64,000 bases of DNA from Pyropia haitanensis. Lineage: Eukaryota; Rhodophyta; Bangiophyceae; Bangiales; Bangiaceae. The stretch's first letter is position 1, and every line of letters starts with the position of its first letter. Position numbers and translations under genes: made by a program. Positions 23,028 through 34,997 of the stretch are shown piece after piece. The stretch spans positions 2,055,501-2,119,500 of the forward strand of contig SDUX01000006.1 in assembly GCA_008729055.1 (NCBI GenBank). Direction: 5' to 3'. Under the pieces are notes generated by a model. It made no database searches, was not told where the DNA came from, and saw only the letters and a program-made list of their open reading frames with translations.

Positions 23028-23290
23028 GCGGCGGGGGGCGGGCGGCCGCGGGGGCGGCGGCGGCGGTGGCGGCGGCGGCGGCGGCAGCGACGGCCGCGGC
23101 GGGGGCGGCGGCGACGGCGGCGGCGGAGGCCGTGGCCGCCCGCCGCAGCAGCCGTGGCGGCCGCGGCGGCGGCGGTCTCGGGCGGCGGCGGGGGCGGCGA
23201 CGGCCGCGGCGGGGGCGGCGGGCGGCGGGGTCGGCGGCGACGCCGGCGGGCGGCCGCGGGGGCGGCGGCGGCGGCGGCGGCGGCCGTGGC
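21840..23290. repeat. 1.45-kb GGC-type low-complexity tract
   Basis: Almost pure G/C with degenerate GGC/GCG trinucleotide periodicity. All frames are open and encode only Ala, Gly, Arg or Pro. It should not be annotated as protein coding. It is likely able to form stable secondary structure. Confidence 0.7.
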
Positions 23291-23660
23291 GGTACGTCGC
23301 ACGCCGCACCAGCATCGGAGGCGGCGGATGCCGACGGCCCACAATTAATTGCCCGCCCGAGGACAATCCGAGTGCACCCGCCCTCCGGGATCCCGACCTG
23401 TGTGCACCCGCCCCCAGCTGTCCAGTTGTCAGACGGATTGCCGGGGCAGAGGCCGCGACGGCCGTCGGGGCCGCCTGCGTCACGCCTCCCCGGCCCACGG
23501 GTCATGCCCAATTCGAAAATGTGTGGCTCACGGTGGGTCACTTCCAGGCCGTGGAGCAGGTATACACCTCTGGCACGACCGCCTCTGAGACCATCTGAGA
23601 GCGGTATACACCATCTGCGATTTCAGCCCGTGTGGGGGGTGTATACCTGATCCAAAACGG

Positions 23661-24487
23661 GACGTGTCTTTCTATATACCGAGACAGACAACACCGCTGC
23701 GGTCTGACTGCGAAACACACCCCTATCCAGTATCCTATATCTCGACACCGCGTCCGCCATTGGACGCCATCGGCACAGCCCCCTCTTTCATTGGTGAGGC
23801 GATGCATTGGATGGCCCGCCGTCGGCGTTGGCGACGCGCCCTCCTCCTCTCGTCGCCGTCGGCCGGCAGACCCCGCTGCGTCGTCGCCGCAGGCCCTCCG
23901 ACACCGCCCTCGGGGCGAGCGGCGAGGCGCGCGGGTGGGTAGGGGCCCCGTCCGCCTTGCTCCTCCCCGCTGGTTCCAGTCCACCCTGCCGCTATCATTG
24001 GAGGGGGCGGTGGGCAGGGGTCGAGCCCCTGCGTGCGCGGTCGTGGGGGGTCCACCCTGCCACCTCGGGCGCGCCTGGTGCCGCCTGCGTGCGCCGGGCA
24101 GCGACAGGCATGGGAGGAGCTGGTCAGCGGGGCGGCGCTGGCGGCCGCTTCTGGGGCCCCCGACCGTCGCGGTGTGGGGGGAGCGCGGGGTTTGGGGCGC
24201 CGCCGCTGTGGGGCACCACCGCGCGTTTGCCAGCGACGACGGTTGGCGGCGCCGCTGCACGCGCGCGGCGGTGACGGTTGCGCCGGGCGGGGCGGCGGCG
24301 GACAAGGCGGCGGCGTCGCGCGGACAAGGCGGCGGCACGTGGCTGGGGGTGGCAGCACCCGGCGACGCGGCGGCACCGGCTGGGCGCTGCATCCGGGATC
24401 GCCAGACCCCCCCCTACCCCAACCCCCCGACGCCCCCCCCGCGTCCGCTGCTGCTGCTACCGGTGCAGCGCCCGGGTACGCGGCGGT
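23661..24487. other. Upstream region of the PLP enzyme gene
   Basis: About 830 bp of GC-rich sequence between the right inverted repeat and the next gene. It probably holds the promoter and 5' UTR. No separate gene is visible. Confidence 0.4.
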
Positions 24488-26697
24488 ATGGCGCTCCACC
24501 CTGCCGCCCCTGCAGCGGCGGCCGCCCCCTGCGCCGCTGGGGAGATATCCCTGGACGCCACCGACGTGGCGTCTGCTGTTGCCGCCGCCGGCCCGCCCCT
24601 GGTCGTCGTGGCGCCGGCCGCGGCGGACGCGGGCGGGGGCGCGCCCCCCTCCCCCCCCTGGCTACCCTCGGCCTGGCCACGCCGACGCTGTCCCCCCCCC
24701 AGGGTGCGGGCGTCGCCGCCGCCGCGGAGCGGGGGTGGCGCAAGCGCGCCGCCGCCGCGGGCGCCGGCGCGGGCGTGCCCGACCTGGTGTGGGACCCGCG
24801 GTCGGCCACGTGGGCGGTCGCGCCCACCACCCCCGCCGGCGCGCCCGCGACGGCCGCCGGGCTGGCCGCCGCCGCCGCCGGCCTGGCCGCCGCCGCCGTC
24901 GACGCCGCCACGGCGGTGCACCTGACGACGGGCGGGGACGACCGCCTGCACCTGACCCCGGCCGTCAACAAGTACCACGTGCCGCCGGCGCCGGCGCCGG
25001 TGGGGGCGGTGCTGCGCTCCGCGTGCACGGCGTCGCCGGTGAGCGCGGGCGGCTTTGCCGCCGCCGCCGCCACCCTGCGGCGCCTATGGGCGGGGGCGGA
25101 CACGGTAGACGCGGTCGCCGCGGCGACGCGGCGCCGTATTGGGGCGGCGCTGGGCCTGCCCCGCGCGACCCCGCTGGTGCTGCACCCGAGCGGGAGCGAC
25201 GCGGAGCTGCTGCCGCTGGCGGCGGCGCTGGCGCTGGCCGACCCGGCGGCGGAGGTGGTGTCGCTGGTGACGGCGGCGGGGGAGGTGGGGTCGGGCACCG
25301 CCGACGCGGCGGGCGGCGCCCACTTTTCGGCCGTGCTGCCGACGGCGGCGGCGACGGCGCCGAACGGGACGCGCGCTGGCGGGGACGGCGGGGGTGGTGG
25401 CAGCGGTGGTGACGGCGGCGCCGTCAAGCCCGGCGACGGCGTGGCCGGCTTTGACGCGGCCCGCGTGCGGGTGGTGGCGCTGCCCGCGCGCGCCGCCGAC
25501 GGTACCCTGCGGTCGGCCACCGCGTACGACGCCGCGGTGGTCGCCGCGGTGGACGAGGCGGAGGCGGCGGCGGCGGCCGCCGGCCGCCCCCCGCCCTTCC
25601 TCGTTCTCCACGCGGTGGACGGCTCCAAGACCGGCCTCCGCGTGCCGTCGTTGGCGGCGACAGAGGCGCTGCTGGCCCGCCTGGGCGACCGCTGCCTGCT
25701 GGTGCTGGACGCGTGCCAGGGCCGCACCACCCCCGCGGGGCTGGCGTGGTACACCGCCCGCGGGGCGGTGGTGCTGTTTACGGGGTCCAAGTTTTGGGGG
25801 GCGCCCGCGTTTTGCGGGGCCGTCGCGCTGCCGCCGCGGGTGGCCGGCCTGTGGGCGGCGGCGGCGGCGGCAGGGGCCGCGGGGGGCGCGGCGGGGCGGG
25901 TGGCCCTGCCCGTAGGGCTGGCCGACTACCTCACCGCCGCGGACGTGGATGTGGGCTTGCCGGCGCTGCGGGCGGTGGCGTCGCCCGGCGGGAATGTGGG
26001 CCTGCTGCTGCGGTGGGCGGCGGGGCTGGTGGAGATGGACGCTCTGGGGCGGGCGGTGCCGGGCGGTCGGGGGCTGGCGGGGGTGGGGGCCGCCGCCGTC
26101 GCCGCCGCCGTCGCCGCTTGGGTGGACGGCGTCGCGGGGCTGGTAGCCGCCCGCCCGGGCATGGCCGTGCTGTGCGCCGCCGAGGGGGGGGTGCCCTCGT
26201 CGCCCGGCGGCGCCGACGCGGCCGACGCGGCCGACGCGGCTGACGTGGCCGGCGCGGCCGACGCGGCCGACGCGGGCGGCGCCACCCGCCTGGGCGGCGT
26301 CAACACCGTGGTGAGCGTGCGGCTGGCGGCGCCCGCCGGCGGTGGCGCCCCCGCCCCCGCCGCCGCCCGTACGCACGCGGGGACGCCCCCTGCTTGGCTG
26401 GCGGTCCCCGCCCTCAAGGCCATCCACCGGTGGATGTCGGTGGACGCGTCGGCGGCGCTGCCGCCTGGCGCGTCTGGGGCGGAGCGCGCCGCCGTCGCCC
26501 GCATCTGCTACGTTGGCCAGCCGGTGGCGCTGGGCGGGGCGGGGGGGGTGCTCCGCCTGGCCGCGTCGGCCGCGCTGGTTGCGCAGCTGCTGGGGGGGAC
26601 GGGGGCGGGGGGGGGGGTGGCCGCCGCCCTGGACGGGGACGCGGCGGCGCTGGACAAGATGGGCGTGCTGGCCAAGTATGTGGGCGTGCTCGCGTGA
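24488..26697 (+). CDS. PLP-dependent fold-type I enzyme (class V aminotransferase-like)
   Basis: The firm part runs from about 24703 to the stop at 26697. It reads as a PLP enzyme: DDRLHLTPAVNKYHVPP early, the SGSDAELLPL phosphate-binding type loop (about 25189-25218), EVGSGT with a following His (GAHFS), the cofactor aspartate in VLDACQG (Asp codon 25708-25710), and the Schiff-base lysine in FTGSKFWGAP (Lys codon 25789-25791). The substrate is unknown. The start is uncertain: the only upstream ATG in this frame (23632) lies in non-coding-looking sequence. The ATG at 24488 (MALHPAAPAAAAAP) gives a plausible N terminus in another frame, and the frames could join through the C runs at 24644-24658 or by splicing to the C9-AG acceptor-like site at 24692-24702. 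An Ala/Asp repeat at about 26210-26280 is an insertion. Confidence 0.8.
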
Positions 26698-29482
26698 GGG
26701 GGGGTGCTCGCGTGACACGTTGGGCGAGGGCTGATGCGGCGGGGACCGCAGGGGTTGGGGGGCGGGGGGGGGGGGGTCTCAGACGGGATGGCCTGCTGCA
26801 CGTTTGGTGACCTGGTCGCCCAGTCGTTGATGTCGGTGGCCGCGCCGACTTGCGAGGTTGGGTGCGTGTGTGAGAAGCGCGGTTGGGCGGGAGGGGCGGG
26901 TGGTGAGCGGTGCCGGGCGGGGAGGGCGACGAGAGAAGGGGACCTGGTATCGTCGTGCCCCGCGCCGGTGCCTTGTGTTTTCTGTGACTGGTGTTGGCCG
27001 ACCACCGTGGGGCGTGGCGGGGGGATTTGGTGGTGGGGGGTTTGGTGGTGGGGACTGCGAAGCGGCCGCCAGTGCCCAGGTGGACGGCGGCCGCCGCCGT
27101 TGTTGCAGCGGCCATCCCCCCACCGCTATCGCCCCCCCCGCTGGTTGGGGCGCGTCCTCCCACACGTGATGCCCTGTTGCTGTGGCCGCGATGGGCGCGC
27201 GCGTCCCCCCTTTGCCGTCCTCACCCTCGCCCTCGGCCGCCCCATCCGCGCGGACCACCCCCGTCCCCGCTCTCCGCCTACCGATTCTCTCCGAGTACCC
27301 GCCTCATGCCTCCCCTGCCGCTCCTCGCCGTAACCTGCAGCCCTTCTTGCCCCACCGCTGAAGCCGACTGCTCCTCGTATGGCAGCCCGCCGCGCCAAAG
27401 TGCTGCCGCTCGTGGCCCCTAGGGGGCCGACGAGTCACGGCGCGGCGGCGTCCCCCGCAGCGGCGCGGCGCCGTTGGCCCCTTCCGCCCTCGCTGTCGCG
27501 GGCAGAGAGGCGGTCGGCCACCCGCAGGTCGCGCCCCTGTCCGCGCCCGGGCGGCGGCCTGCCGGCTGGTGTGGTGGGCGCCGCCGCCCCGCTGTGGCGG
27601 TGGGCGTGGGCACGTGGTGAGCTCGTGTCGGGGTGCGGCCGCCGGGCCACTGCTGCACCCGTCCCCGTTGGTGTGTGCATCTTGGTGAGGCTGTCCCCGT
27701 CCCGCGTGCAGCTGTTCCGCTTGTACCCTCGTGGCAAAGTGCGGCCTTCCCCCCCTGTTGCTCCTGACTTCTTCCGCCCTGCTGTCCCCAACCACTCTGG
27801 CATTGCCTGCCCTGGTACGCGCGCAGTGGGGTAACCCTCCAGAGCGGGCGTGTCTGTTCCCTTCTCCACCCCCGCACACCACCCCCTGGTGCGAGGTACG
27901 GGATTTCCCCGAGGGGGAGTACAATGACCGGTCGGAGCTGGCCACTGAGTCTGAGCGGCGTCGGGGGCGCGGGCAGCCCCCGCGGGTCGGGGGTGGGTTG
28001 GGGGGAGAGGGCCGCACGTCCCTGCCGTCCCCATCCCCGCCCCCGGGGGTGCTTGTGGTGGTGCTGTCCCGTCACCCGCAGACGCTGTCAGTACTGGCGC
28101 GCTTCCTGGGCGGTGGCTGTGGTGGTGATGGCGTCAGTTGCGGCAGCGGTGGTGGTGGCGGCAGCAGCACCTGCAGCGATGGGGGCGGCGGTGGTGGTGG
28201 CAGTGGCGGTGGCGGCCGCGGCGGTGGCGGAGGTGGCGGGGGAGGGGTGGGGGCGCCGCCGCCGCGCGCCGGGGCCCTTACTTTGGGCGGGCGGCCCGCC
28301 CGGGGCGGTCTAGCCACCCCGCGTCCGGCAGGGGGGGTGCCCCGACCCGCCCCCTCGGTGGGTGCCCCCTTGGTGCCTCCACGGCGCACGACGGGGACGC
28401 GACGGGCGCGACGGCCGGCGCGACGTCGGGGGGGTGGTATGCACCGGGGGGGCGGCCGCCGCGCGGTGGGTGTGGACGCGTCTGGGGTTGTGTGTGGCGG
28501 CACGGGACGGCGTCCAGGCCGCGCGCGGCCGGTGCCGCGGCGGTGGAGGTGGCGGTGGCGGTGGTGGTGGCGGTGGTAGGTGGTGGTGGCGGGCTGTTGC
28601 GGTGGCGATGGGGCCCCCTCTGACGCCAAACCCCGGCCGTCGGTGGGGGTGGACGACGGTGCGGGCTCGGCTGGGGGCGGCGAGGGGGATTTGGCTGTCG
28701 AGCCGGCGCTGGCGCCGGCGCCGGCGCATGGGGTTGTGGGGGCGGCGGCGGCGGAGACTGGGGTAGCGGTGGCGGCTGCGGCAATGGCGGCAGCGGCGGC
28801 GGCGGTGCCGGCACCGCCGCCTCCCCCCGACAGCGGCTCCCCCCCCCCCCTCCGCCCCTGCCCGCCGCCCCCTTTCACCCCCCCCCCCCCCCCCCCCCCG
28901 CAACTTACCGGGTGGTGGTGGTCACAAAAAGTACGCCCGCACCACATCGACAGCGGTCCTGTCTGCGCTCGGGCCGTTGCAAGGGCAGCCGCCCATCGCG
29001 GGGAGCGCCGCCAAGAAGCGGCACTCCCCGTGTGTGTCGACAGCGGCGGTGGCCGCGATGGGCGTCGCGGCCGCGCTGTGAACATCTCTACCTGGGAGGG
29101 GCGGCGGACAATGGCGGGTTCGGTTCCCGGCTGCGCGAGCCCACCGCCTCCGCCCCGACGCCCGGGTGGGGGCGGCTGGGCGACAGGGAAGCGTCGAGCC
29201 CGTTTCCCCCACACCACGCGTGTCCGTCGTGGGACGCGCACGCACGCAGCTTGCGCGGCGGGTCCGTGCAGTCCCACAGCTGTCGCGGTCGCGGTCGACC
29301 CGCATGGAAGATAGTCAGCGCGCACCGCACCACTCCCGCCCCTCCCCTCCCCTCCGCCTCACCTCGTGCACCGCCGTCGCCGCCGACACCGCCGGCCAAA
29401 GCGGCCCGCGGCAAGCGGCGGCGGCGGCCAAGCCTCCCCACCCCCCCGTCCCCCCCCCCACCCCCGTCTCGCCCCTCCTCCC
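26698..29482. other. Intergenic region between PLP enzyme and membrane protein, no supported gene
   Basis: 2.8 kb of GC-rich sequence where the PLP gene and the minus-strand membrane-protein gene converge. Frames at 27731-28579 and 28580-29314 are open, but their peptides are Gly/Arg/Pro low complexity with no domain. A hydrophobic Ala/Val stretch occurs at 28100-28250 in one frame. I cannot decide whether a gene is present. Confidence 0.4.
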
Positions 29483-30660
29483 TCACACCCGCCCAGGCAC
29501 CCACCGCCGCCGCCGCCGCGCGTCCGCCGCACGAGACGCCCACGCCCCCCCCGCGACCGCCACCACCACCCCCCCCAGCGTCGCCACGTCGGCCGACCAC
29601 GCCGCCGCGGCCGCCGCCGTCGCCGTCACCACCGCCACGGCGGTGCCGCCCGCGCCGCCGCCGACGCCCGCGCCGCCGACACCGCGGCGGCCACAGCGGC
29701 ACCCGCCGGGGGGCAAGGCGGCGGCGGTGGCGGTGGCGGCGAGCGCCCGTACGGGCGCGGCCGCCGTGGCGAGCAGCACGCCGACGGCGGCGGCGACGCG
29801 CGCGGGGGAGGGGGCGTGACTCAGGGGGGGGGGCTCGACCGCCGCCGCCACCAGTGCCGCCGCCGCGGCGGTGGCGACCGCGACCGCCGCCGCGACCGCC
29901 GCCGCCGGCGGGTGCCGGCCCGCGGCGGCTGCCGCCGCGCCCCCCCCGCCGCCACCCCCATCGCCGCCGTCGCTACTGTCGCCGCCGCCGTCACCATTGC
30001 CGTCGTCGCCGCCGTCGTCGCCGGCCGCGGCGGCGGCGGCGGCCGCGACGGCCGCCACGCCCGCCACCGCGGCGGGCCCCGCGAGGACGGCCAGCACCCG
30101 CACCCCCCGCGGGAGGGCGCCGCGGGTGGCCGCGGCGGCCGCCGCGGCGGCCGCCCACGAGCCCGCCGACGTGGCCGCCGCCGACGCCGCGGTCGCCCGC
30201 AGCGCCGCCCGCCACCGCCGGCCGCCCGCCGTGGCGGCGCCAACAGACGGCTGGCGGTTGCACCGCTCCCAGTCCCCGCCGTCTGTCGCGCGTCGCACCG
30301 GCCGCGCGTGCCCGACGGGCGGCGGCGGTGGTGGCCCCGTGGCGGCCGCCACCGCACACACCCCCGCCGCCACGCCCGTGGCCACCCCGTGCGCGGCCGC
30401 CAGCCGCACCACCGTCGGTGCCGGGATGGCGGCCAGCGCCGCCGCCGCGGCCGCCACCAAGCCGCCGCCGCAGCGGCCGCCGCCGCAAGCGGCGGCGGCT
30501 GCCACCCACGTGGCGCCCACCGCGGGCGGCACCGCCGCCGCCAGCCGCACCCGCCCGCCCGACTGGCCGACCGCCGCCGCCACCCACTCGGCCACCGCCG
30601 CCGCCGCCGCCGCCACTGCAGCCACCACCACCGCCATCCTCCGGCGTGCGGCCGCCACAC

Positions 30661-30695
<35 letters not shown>

Positions 30696-31781
30696 GCCTT
30701 TGCTGCATGAGGGCCGGTCGGCAGCGGGCCACGCCCCCGCTCCCCGCCCACCCCCCCCCTCCCACAGGCGGCCCATGAAGGCAGGAGCCACCGCCAGCCG
30801 CCGCCGCCGCCGCCGCCGCCCCGGGCGGCCGGCCGCTGCCGGCCGGCCACCTCTGCCGTGGTTGGGTACCACGCGGCCGCGGCGGTGAGGGCAACGACCG
30901 CCGCCGACGCGGCGGCGGCGACAGCGGCGGCGGGGGCGTCCACCCCCCCCCCCTGCCCCGCCGCGGCAGTCACCGCGGCCGCGGCGGTGACGGCGGCAGC
31001 GTCACGGCCGGCACCGGCGCCCGCGGACCAGGCCACCAGCGCCAGGCGGGCGGCGAGGCACGCGCGGCGGGGAGCGCCTGGCGTGGCGGCGGCGGTGGGC
31101 GTCACGGCCGGCGGGGGGAGCGGCGGGGAGTGCCAGGCGGGCGCCGCGGCCGCGGGCGGCGGCGGCGACGCCAGCGGCGCCGACGGGGACGGCACCACCA
31201 CCGCCCACGCGCCGGCCGGTGGGCGTCCCGCCGGCGGCGGCGGCGCCGCGGCGGCCGCCGACAGCGCCCCCCCCACGCGACCCCCCCCCACGCGGCGGCC
31301 GCGACGGCCACCGCCAGGGACCCGGCGGCGGCGACCCCCCCGACCACCCCCCCCAGCACGGGCGCGCGCCACACGGCGGCGACCGCCGCGGCGACCGCCG
31401 CCGCCGCGACGCGGCGCGGCACGGCGCCCGCCGCGACGGCAGCGGCGGCGGTGACGGCGGTGACGGCGGTCGCCACGACCGCCGCGCCATCCCCCGGGGG
31501 GGGGAGCCGCGGCCGCGGCCGGCCGCCCGCGGCGGCACCCGCGTCGGTGAGGGCGCCCCACACGGACCCGACGGTCGGCGGCACCGCCGCCGCGGGCGGG
31601 GTCCGTGAGGGCGGCGGCGGGGAGCGAGCGTGACGGCCGCCGCCACGGCGGCGGCTGCGCGGCGCGGCGGCCTGCCGCGGTGATGGCCACGGGCGGGGTC
31701 GGCGGCGGCGGCGGCCGCCGCCGGCCGCCGCCGCCGCGGGCCCGCCGCGCCCGGCGACACCAGCCGCCGCGTCTGGTGGCA

Positions 31782-31854
<73 letters not shown>

Positions 31855-33229
31855 CGGCGGGGGGGCCACGCGCAGCCACACCGCGTCCGTGGCGCGCGCG
31901 GCGAGCCCCCCCACGGGGGCCGCCGCCCATACCGCGGCGGCCGGGTAGGCCGCGGCGGCGGCGGCGGCGGCGGCGAGCGCGAGCCGCCGCGCCCCCACCG
32001 CCGCCGCGTCGCCTCCCGTGGCGGCGGCGGCGGCGGCGGCCAGGCGGGCGGCGGCGACGCCCGCCGCGGCGGCCGCGACGCGGGCGGCCGCGGCGGCGGT
32101 GGTGGCGGCGGGGACCCCCCCCCCCAGCCGTCCCGGCGGCGGCGGCCACCGTCGGCGGCGGCGGCGGCGGCCACCGCCGCCGCCACCGCGGCGGGGTAGC
32201 CCACCGCCAGCGGTAGCGGGAGGAGGTAGCGGGGCGGCGGCCACGCCGCCGCCGCCGCACCGGCCGGCGGCGGCGGCGCCGGGCTCCCCCCCCCCCCGCG
32301 CTCGGCGACCACCGCGGCCAGCACCACCGCCGCGGCGGCGGCGACCCCCCCGGCGGCCACCGCCGTCACAGCCGCCGCACGCGCACGCAGCGGCGGCGCC
32401 AACAGCGCCGCGCCCAGCGCCGCCGCCGCGACCGTGGCGGCGACGCCCGTAGCGGCCACCCCCCCCCCACCACGGGCGCCGCCGCCACCGCCCGCGCGCC
32501 AACCGCGGCGCCCGCGGCGGCGGCGGCCACCGCCACGCCGCCACGGCCGCACCGGCCGCCCGCCGCGGGCGGCGCCACGCCCGCGGCGGCCGCGGCGGCC
32601 GCGGCGGCCACGACCGCCACGGCGCCGCGCGCGGCGCCCGCCGCGCCGGTGCTGCCGATACGGCAGACGGGCGCCGCGCCGGCGGTGGCGGCCGCCACCC
32701 AGCTGGCCACCGTCACAAGGGCGGCCGACCGCGGCGGCGGGCGCCAGCCGCCGCGGCGGCCGCCACCGCCGGCGCCCCCGTCGGCGCGGCGGCGGTGGCC
32801 ACCCCCCACCGCCGCCCGTGCCGCCACCGCCGTTACGACGGCGGCGACGGTGGCGGCGGCGGCGGTCGGCGCGCACCCCCCCTGCGCGCGGGGCGGCCAC
32901 CCCCACGTGGCCGCCGCGGCGGACGCCGCGACGCGCGTGGCGGCCGCCGCCAGCGGCGGCACGGCCGACTGGAGCGCCACCAGCCGCGGCGGCGGCGGCG
33001 GCGCACGCCCACCCCCACCACCTCTGCCGGCGGCTTCCCCGCCCGCGGCAACCGCCACCGCCGCCGACGTGGCAACCGCGACGGCGGCGGCGACGACCGC
33101 AACGCCCGCGGCGGCGGCGGCGCGGGCGGCGGCGGGGGTGCCGCCGAGGGCGGCCGCGTGGAGGAGGCCACCGCCCGCGGCGGCGGCGGCGGCGGCCGCC
33201 GCGGCGACCGCCGCGGGCGCCGGTGGTAG

Positions 33230-33275
<46 letters not shown>

Positions 33276-33375
33276 GGGAGGGGGACGGCGGCGGCGAGTA
33301 GGGTGGCGGGGGGGAGGAGGAGGGTGAGGAGGAGGGCGTGTTCGGGGAGGGGGGGGGGGAAGGGGCCGCGTCCAT
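29483..33375 (-). CDS. Large Ala/Val-rich polytopic membrane protein, frame broken at several G/C runs
   Basis: One minus-strand gene of about 1,300 codons is inferred by following hydrophobic segments from frame to frame. It starts MDAAPSPPP at 33375; after the run at 33349-33359 the frame reads HALLLTLLLPPATLLAAAVPL, a signal or first membrane helix. Further likely helices include ALVTVASWVAAATAGAAPV, TAVAAGGVAAAAAVVLAAVV, RYLLPLPLAVGYPAAVAAAV, GAAVVATAVTAVTAAAAVAA, MAVVVAAVAAAAAAVAEWV and, near the end, GGVVVAVAGGAWAS. Frame changes fall at homopolymers: 33349-33359 (11), 32459-32468 (10), 32115-32125 (11) and 31267-31289. Downstream of each, the new frame continues the same hydrophobic, Trp/Tyr-containing style. 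A (GGC)n tract at about 31783-31858 interrupts the middle. No family recognised; a transporter or receptor is possible but unproven. Confidence 0.55.
31783..31858. repeat. (GGC)n trinucleotide repeat
   Basis: About 25 uninterrupted GGC units on the plus strand inside the membrane-protein gene. On the coding strand they give a homopolymeric amino-acid run. Confidence 0.85.
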
Positions 33376-34009
33376 GGCGGCGGGGTGGGGAGGAAGCGAG
33401 GGGAACACGAGGGGGGAGGGAATGGGGAGTCACGGGGCGACCATGGGGGGGGGGGGGGGAGGGAGGGAGGACACGACGAGCGGGGGGACATTGGCACAGT
33501 AGGAAAAAGAGGAGGCGGAGAGTGTAGGGGGACGGCAGCGGGTCAGTACGGGGGGTGGACAGGACGGGGCCAAACAGGGGGTGGACGGCTCGCCGACAAC
33601 CAGCAGAGTGCCGTGTGCCGCACCCGACACCCACACTTTGTCGAGGTCGTGTTCCTCGTCCAGACCACCTCCTCCAACCTCATTGGCACTGCTGGCACCG
33701 CATGAATGACAGGGTGTAGAACAAGTATCATAAGTGGGGACTGGAAGTCCATCCTAGCAACCAATATCAACGGGAATTACGACACGTGTGTGAACACCTG
33801 TCGCCAACCGCTTCCCGTTGCTGTCGCCAAGAATATCCTGAATTTTACGTCTCGCAACCGCGCCGCCGCTTTGGCACCCACACCATTGCCGAACTGACGA
33901 TGCGACCAGTGGTGTGCGCTCGCCTCGCGACGGGCCCGTGCGCTGTACGCCAGCCGCCGCGGTGGCGCCACAGCCTCCCAATCCGGCCGCTGGAAGGGGG
34001 GCAGGGGCG
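33376..34009. other. Upstream region of the membrane-protein gene
   Basis: Contains the likely promoter of the minus-strand membrane protein and an AT-richer stretch from 33640. No gene seen. Confidence 0.4.
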
Positions 34010-34997
34010 CAGTGGGGTCTAAACCATGGCCAGTGCACGGCCCAAAATCGGGCCCAGTGCATTGCACAAACAGTGCACAGGGCCGCCCGAATCGCCGTTT
34101 TTGACCCCGTAGGAGGTGTTTTTTTTTGTCACTCGACGCAATGGCCGTATACACCCCCCTATGGATCGTTCCGGAGCATTTTTTTTTCTCGACGACGTGG
34201 TCCATGTACTGAGGCATCTCCTTGTTCTTGTCCTCGTCTTCGGAACTCACCTACATCGTCGTAGCGCGCTTGGACGCCGTAGGAGTGCAAAAGTACGTGC
34301 TCTTCGGTGCACGCATTGTCATTTTTATTGCACGCATTGTCATTCTGAGTGAACAGCAGTGCACGTCAACGGTGCCGACGACACACCCTCATGAGGCGCT
34401 CCACTCGGAGGGATCTCGCGGGACAGGATGCGAGGCAAGACTCTCGGAAATGCATGTGCATGACTTGCTATGAACGAGATACAATTGCAAAGCAGTATGT
34501 GTCGAACCAGACTTCCAATACCACACGACAACACTTGACGGACAAGAAATACACACTCTCGCATGTATACCGACGGCCGAAGGACTTCTCCGGACCGCTG
34601 CTGGCACAAGAACCCCCGTCCGCCGCAATGTACGTACATACGACCGGCCAACAGATGACTCACAACAGAAACACAGTTCAATGGTATTTCAAATACAATG
34701 CAATGACAATGAGTCCTCGTTTCAAGTGACAAGTGCGTCTACCTATTTGATTCCAAGTCCTATACAATTTTTTTCATGACCATCTCGGGCGACTGTGTCG
34801 TGCTCATGTGATGCGCTCATTGCGTCGCACAGGACGTTTGTTGTGCACCCTGTGCAGTGCACTCCGTGCAATCAAACTGACAAAGCTGTGCACTCGAAAT
34901 GACACTCGCACTGCCGTTTCGCGGTGTCACTCTGGTCAAAAACGGCTGATTTTGGGGTGTGCACTGCCCGCAGAGGTTCATGGGTTAGACCCCACTG
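34010..34997. mobile_element. 988-bp terminal-inverted-repeat element (hAT-like ends)
   Basis: The left end CAGTGGGGTCTAA (34010-34022) is mirrored exactly at the right end, and similarity continues inward through CCATG, AGTGCAC, CCCAAAATC and GCCGTTTTTGACC. The interior is AT-rich, has repeated GTGCAC words and a direct repeat GCACGCATTGTCATT near 34310 and 34331, and lacks any transposase-like frame. CAG...CTG termini are typical of hAT elements, but I see no clear 8-bp target duplication. It is most likely a non-autonomous copy. Confidence 0.7.

Larger units (their letters stand above)
18147..23660. mobile_element. 5.5-kb block bounded by GTATAC-rich inverted repeats (candidate large element)
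   Basis: Left border 18147-18255 carries GTATAC at 18156, 18194 and 18230. Right border 23535-23660 carries GTATAC at 23559, 23603 and 23640. Reverse-complementing the right border aligns it with the left over about 110 bp: shared pieces include GTATACACCC, CACGGG, GTGTATACC and ACGGCCT, with similar spacing (38/36 versus 37/44). Inside, the arms are extremely GC-rich trinucleotide-like sequence, C-rich on + at 18400-19250 and G-rich on + at 21840-23290, so they too are inverted in composition. The core (19300-21830) is AT-rich. No transposase domain was recognised. A decayed or non-autonomous element is inference. Confidence 0.5.

Noticed and set aside
21663..23498. Long minus-strand open frame of 611 codons
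   Set aside because: It is only Ala/Pro/Arg from GGC-type repeats, open in all frames, and lies inside the repeat block.
23632..24487. N-terminal extension of the PLP enzyme starting at 23632
   Set aside because: The peptide overlaps the inverted-repeat border and looks non-coding.
34349..34729. 126-codon frame in the second TIR element
   Set aside because: No similarity to transposases in visible motifs and a normal length for chance in AT-rich DNA.
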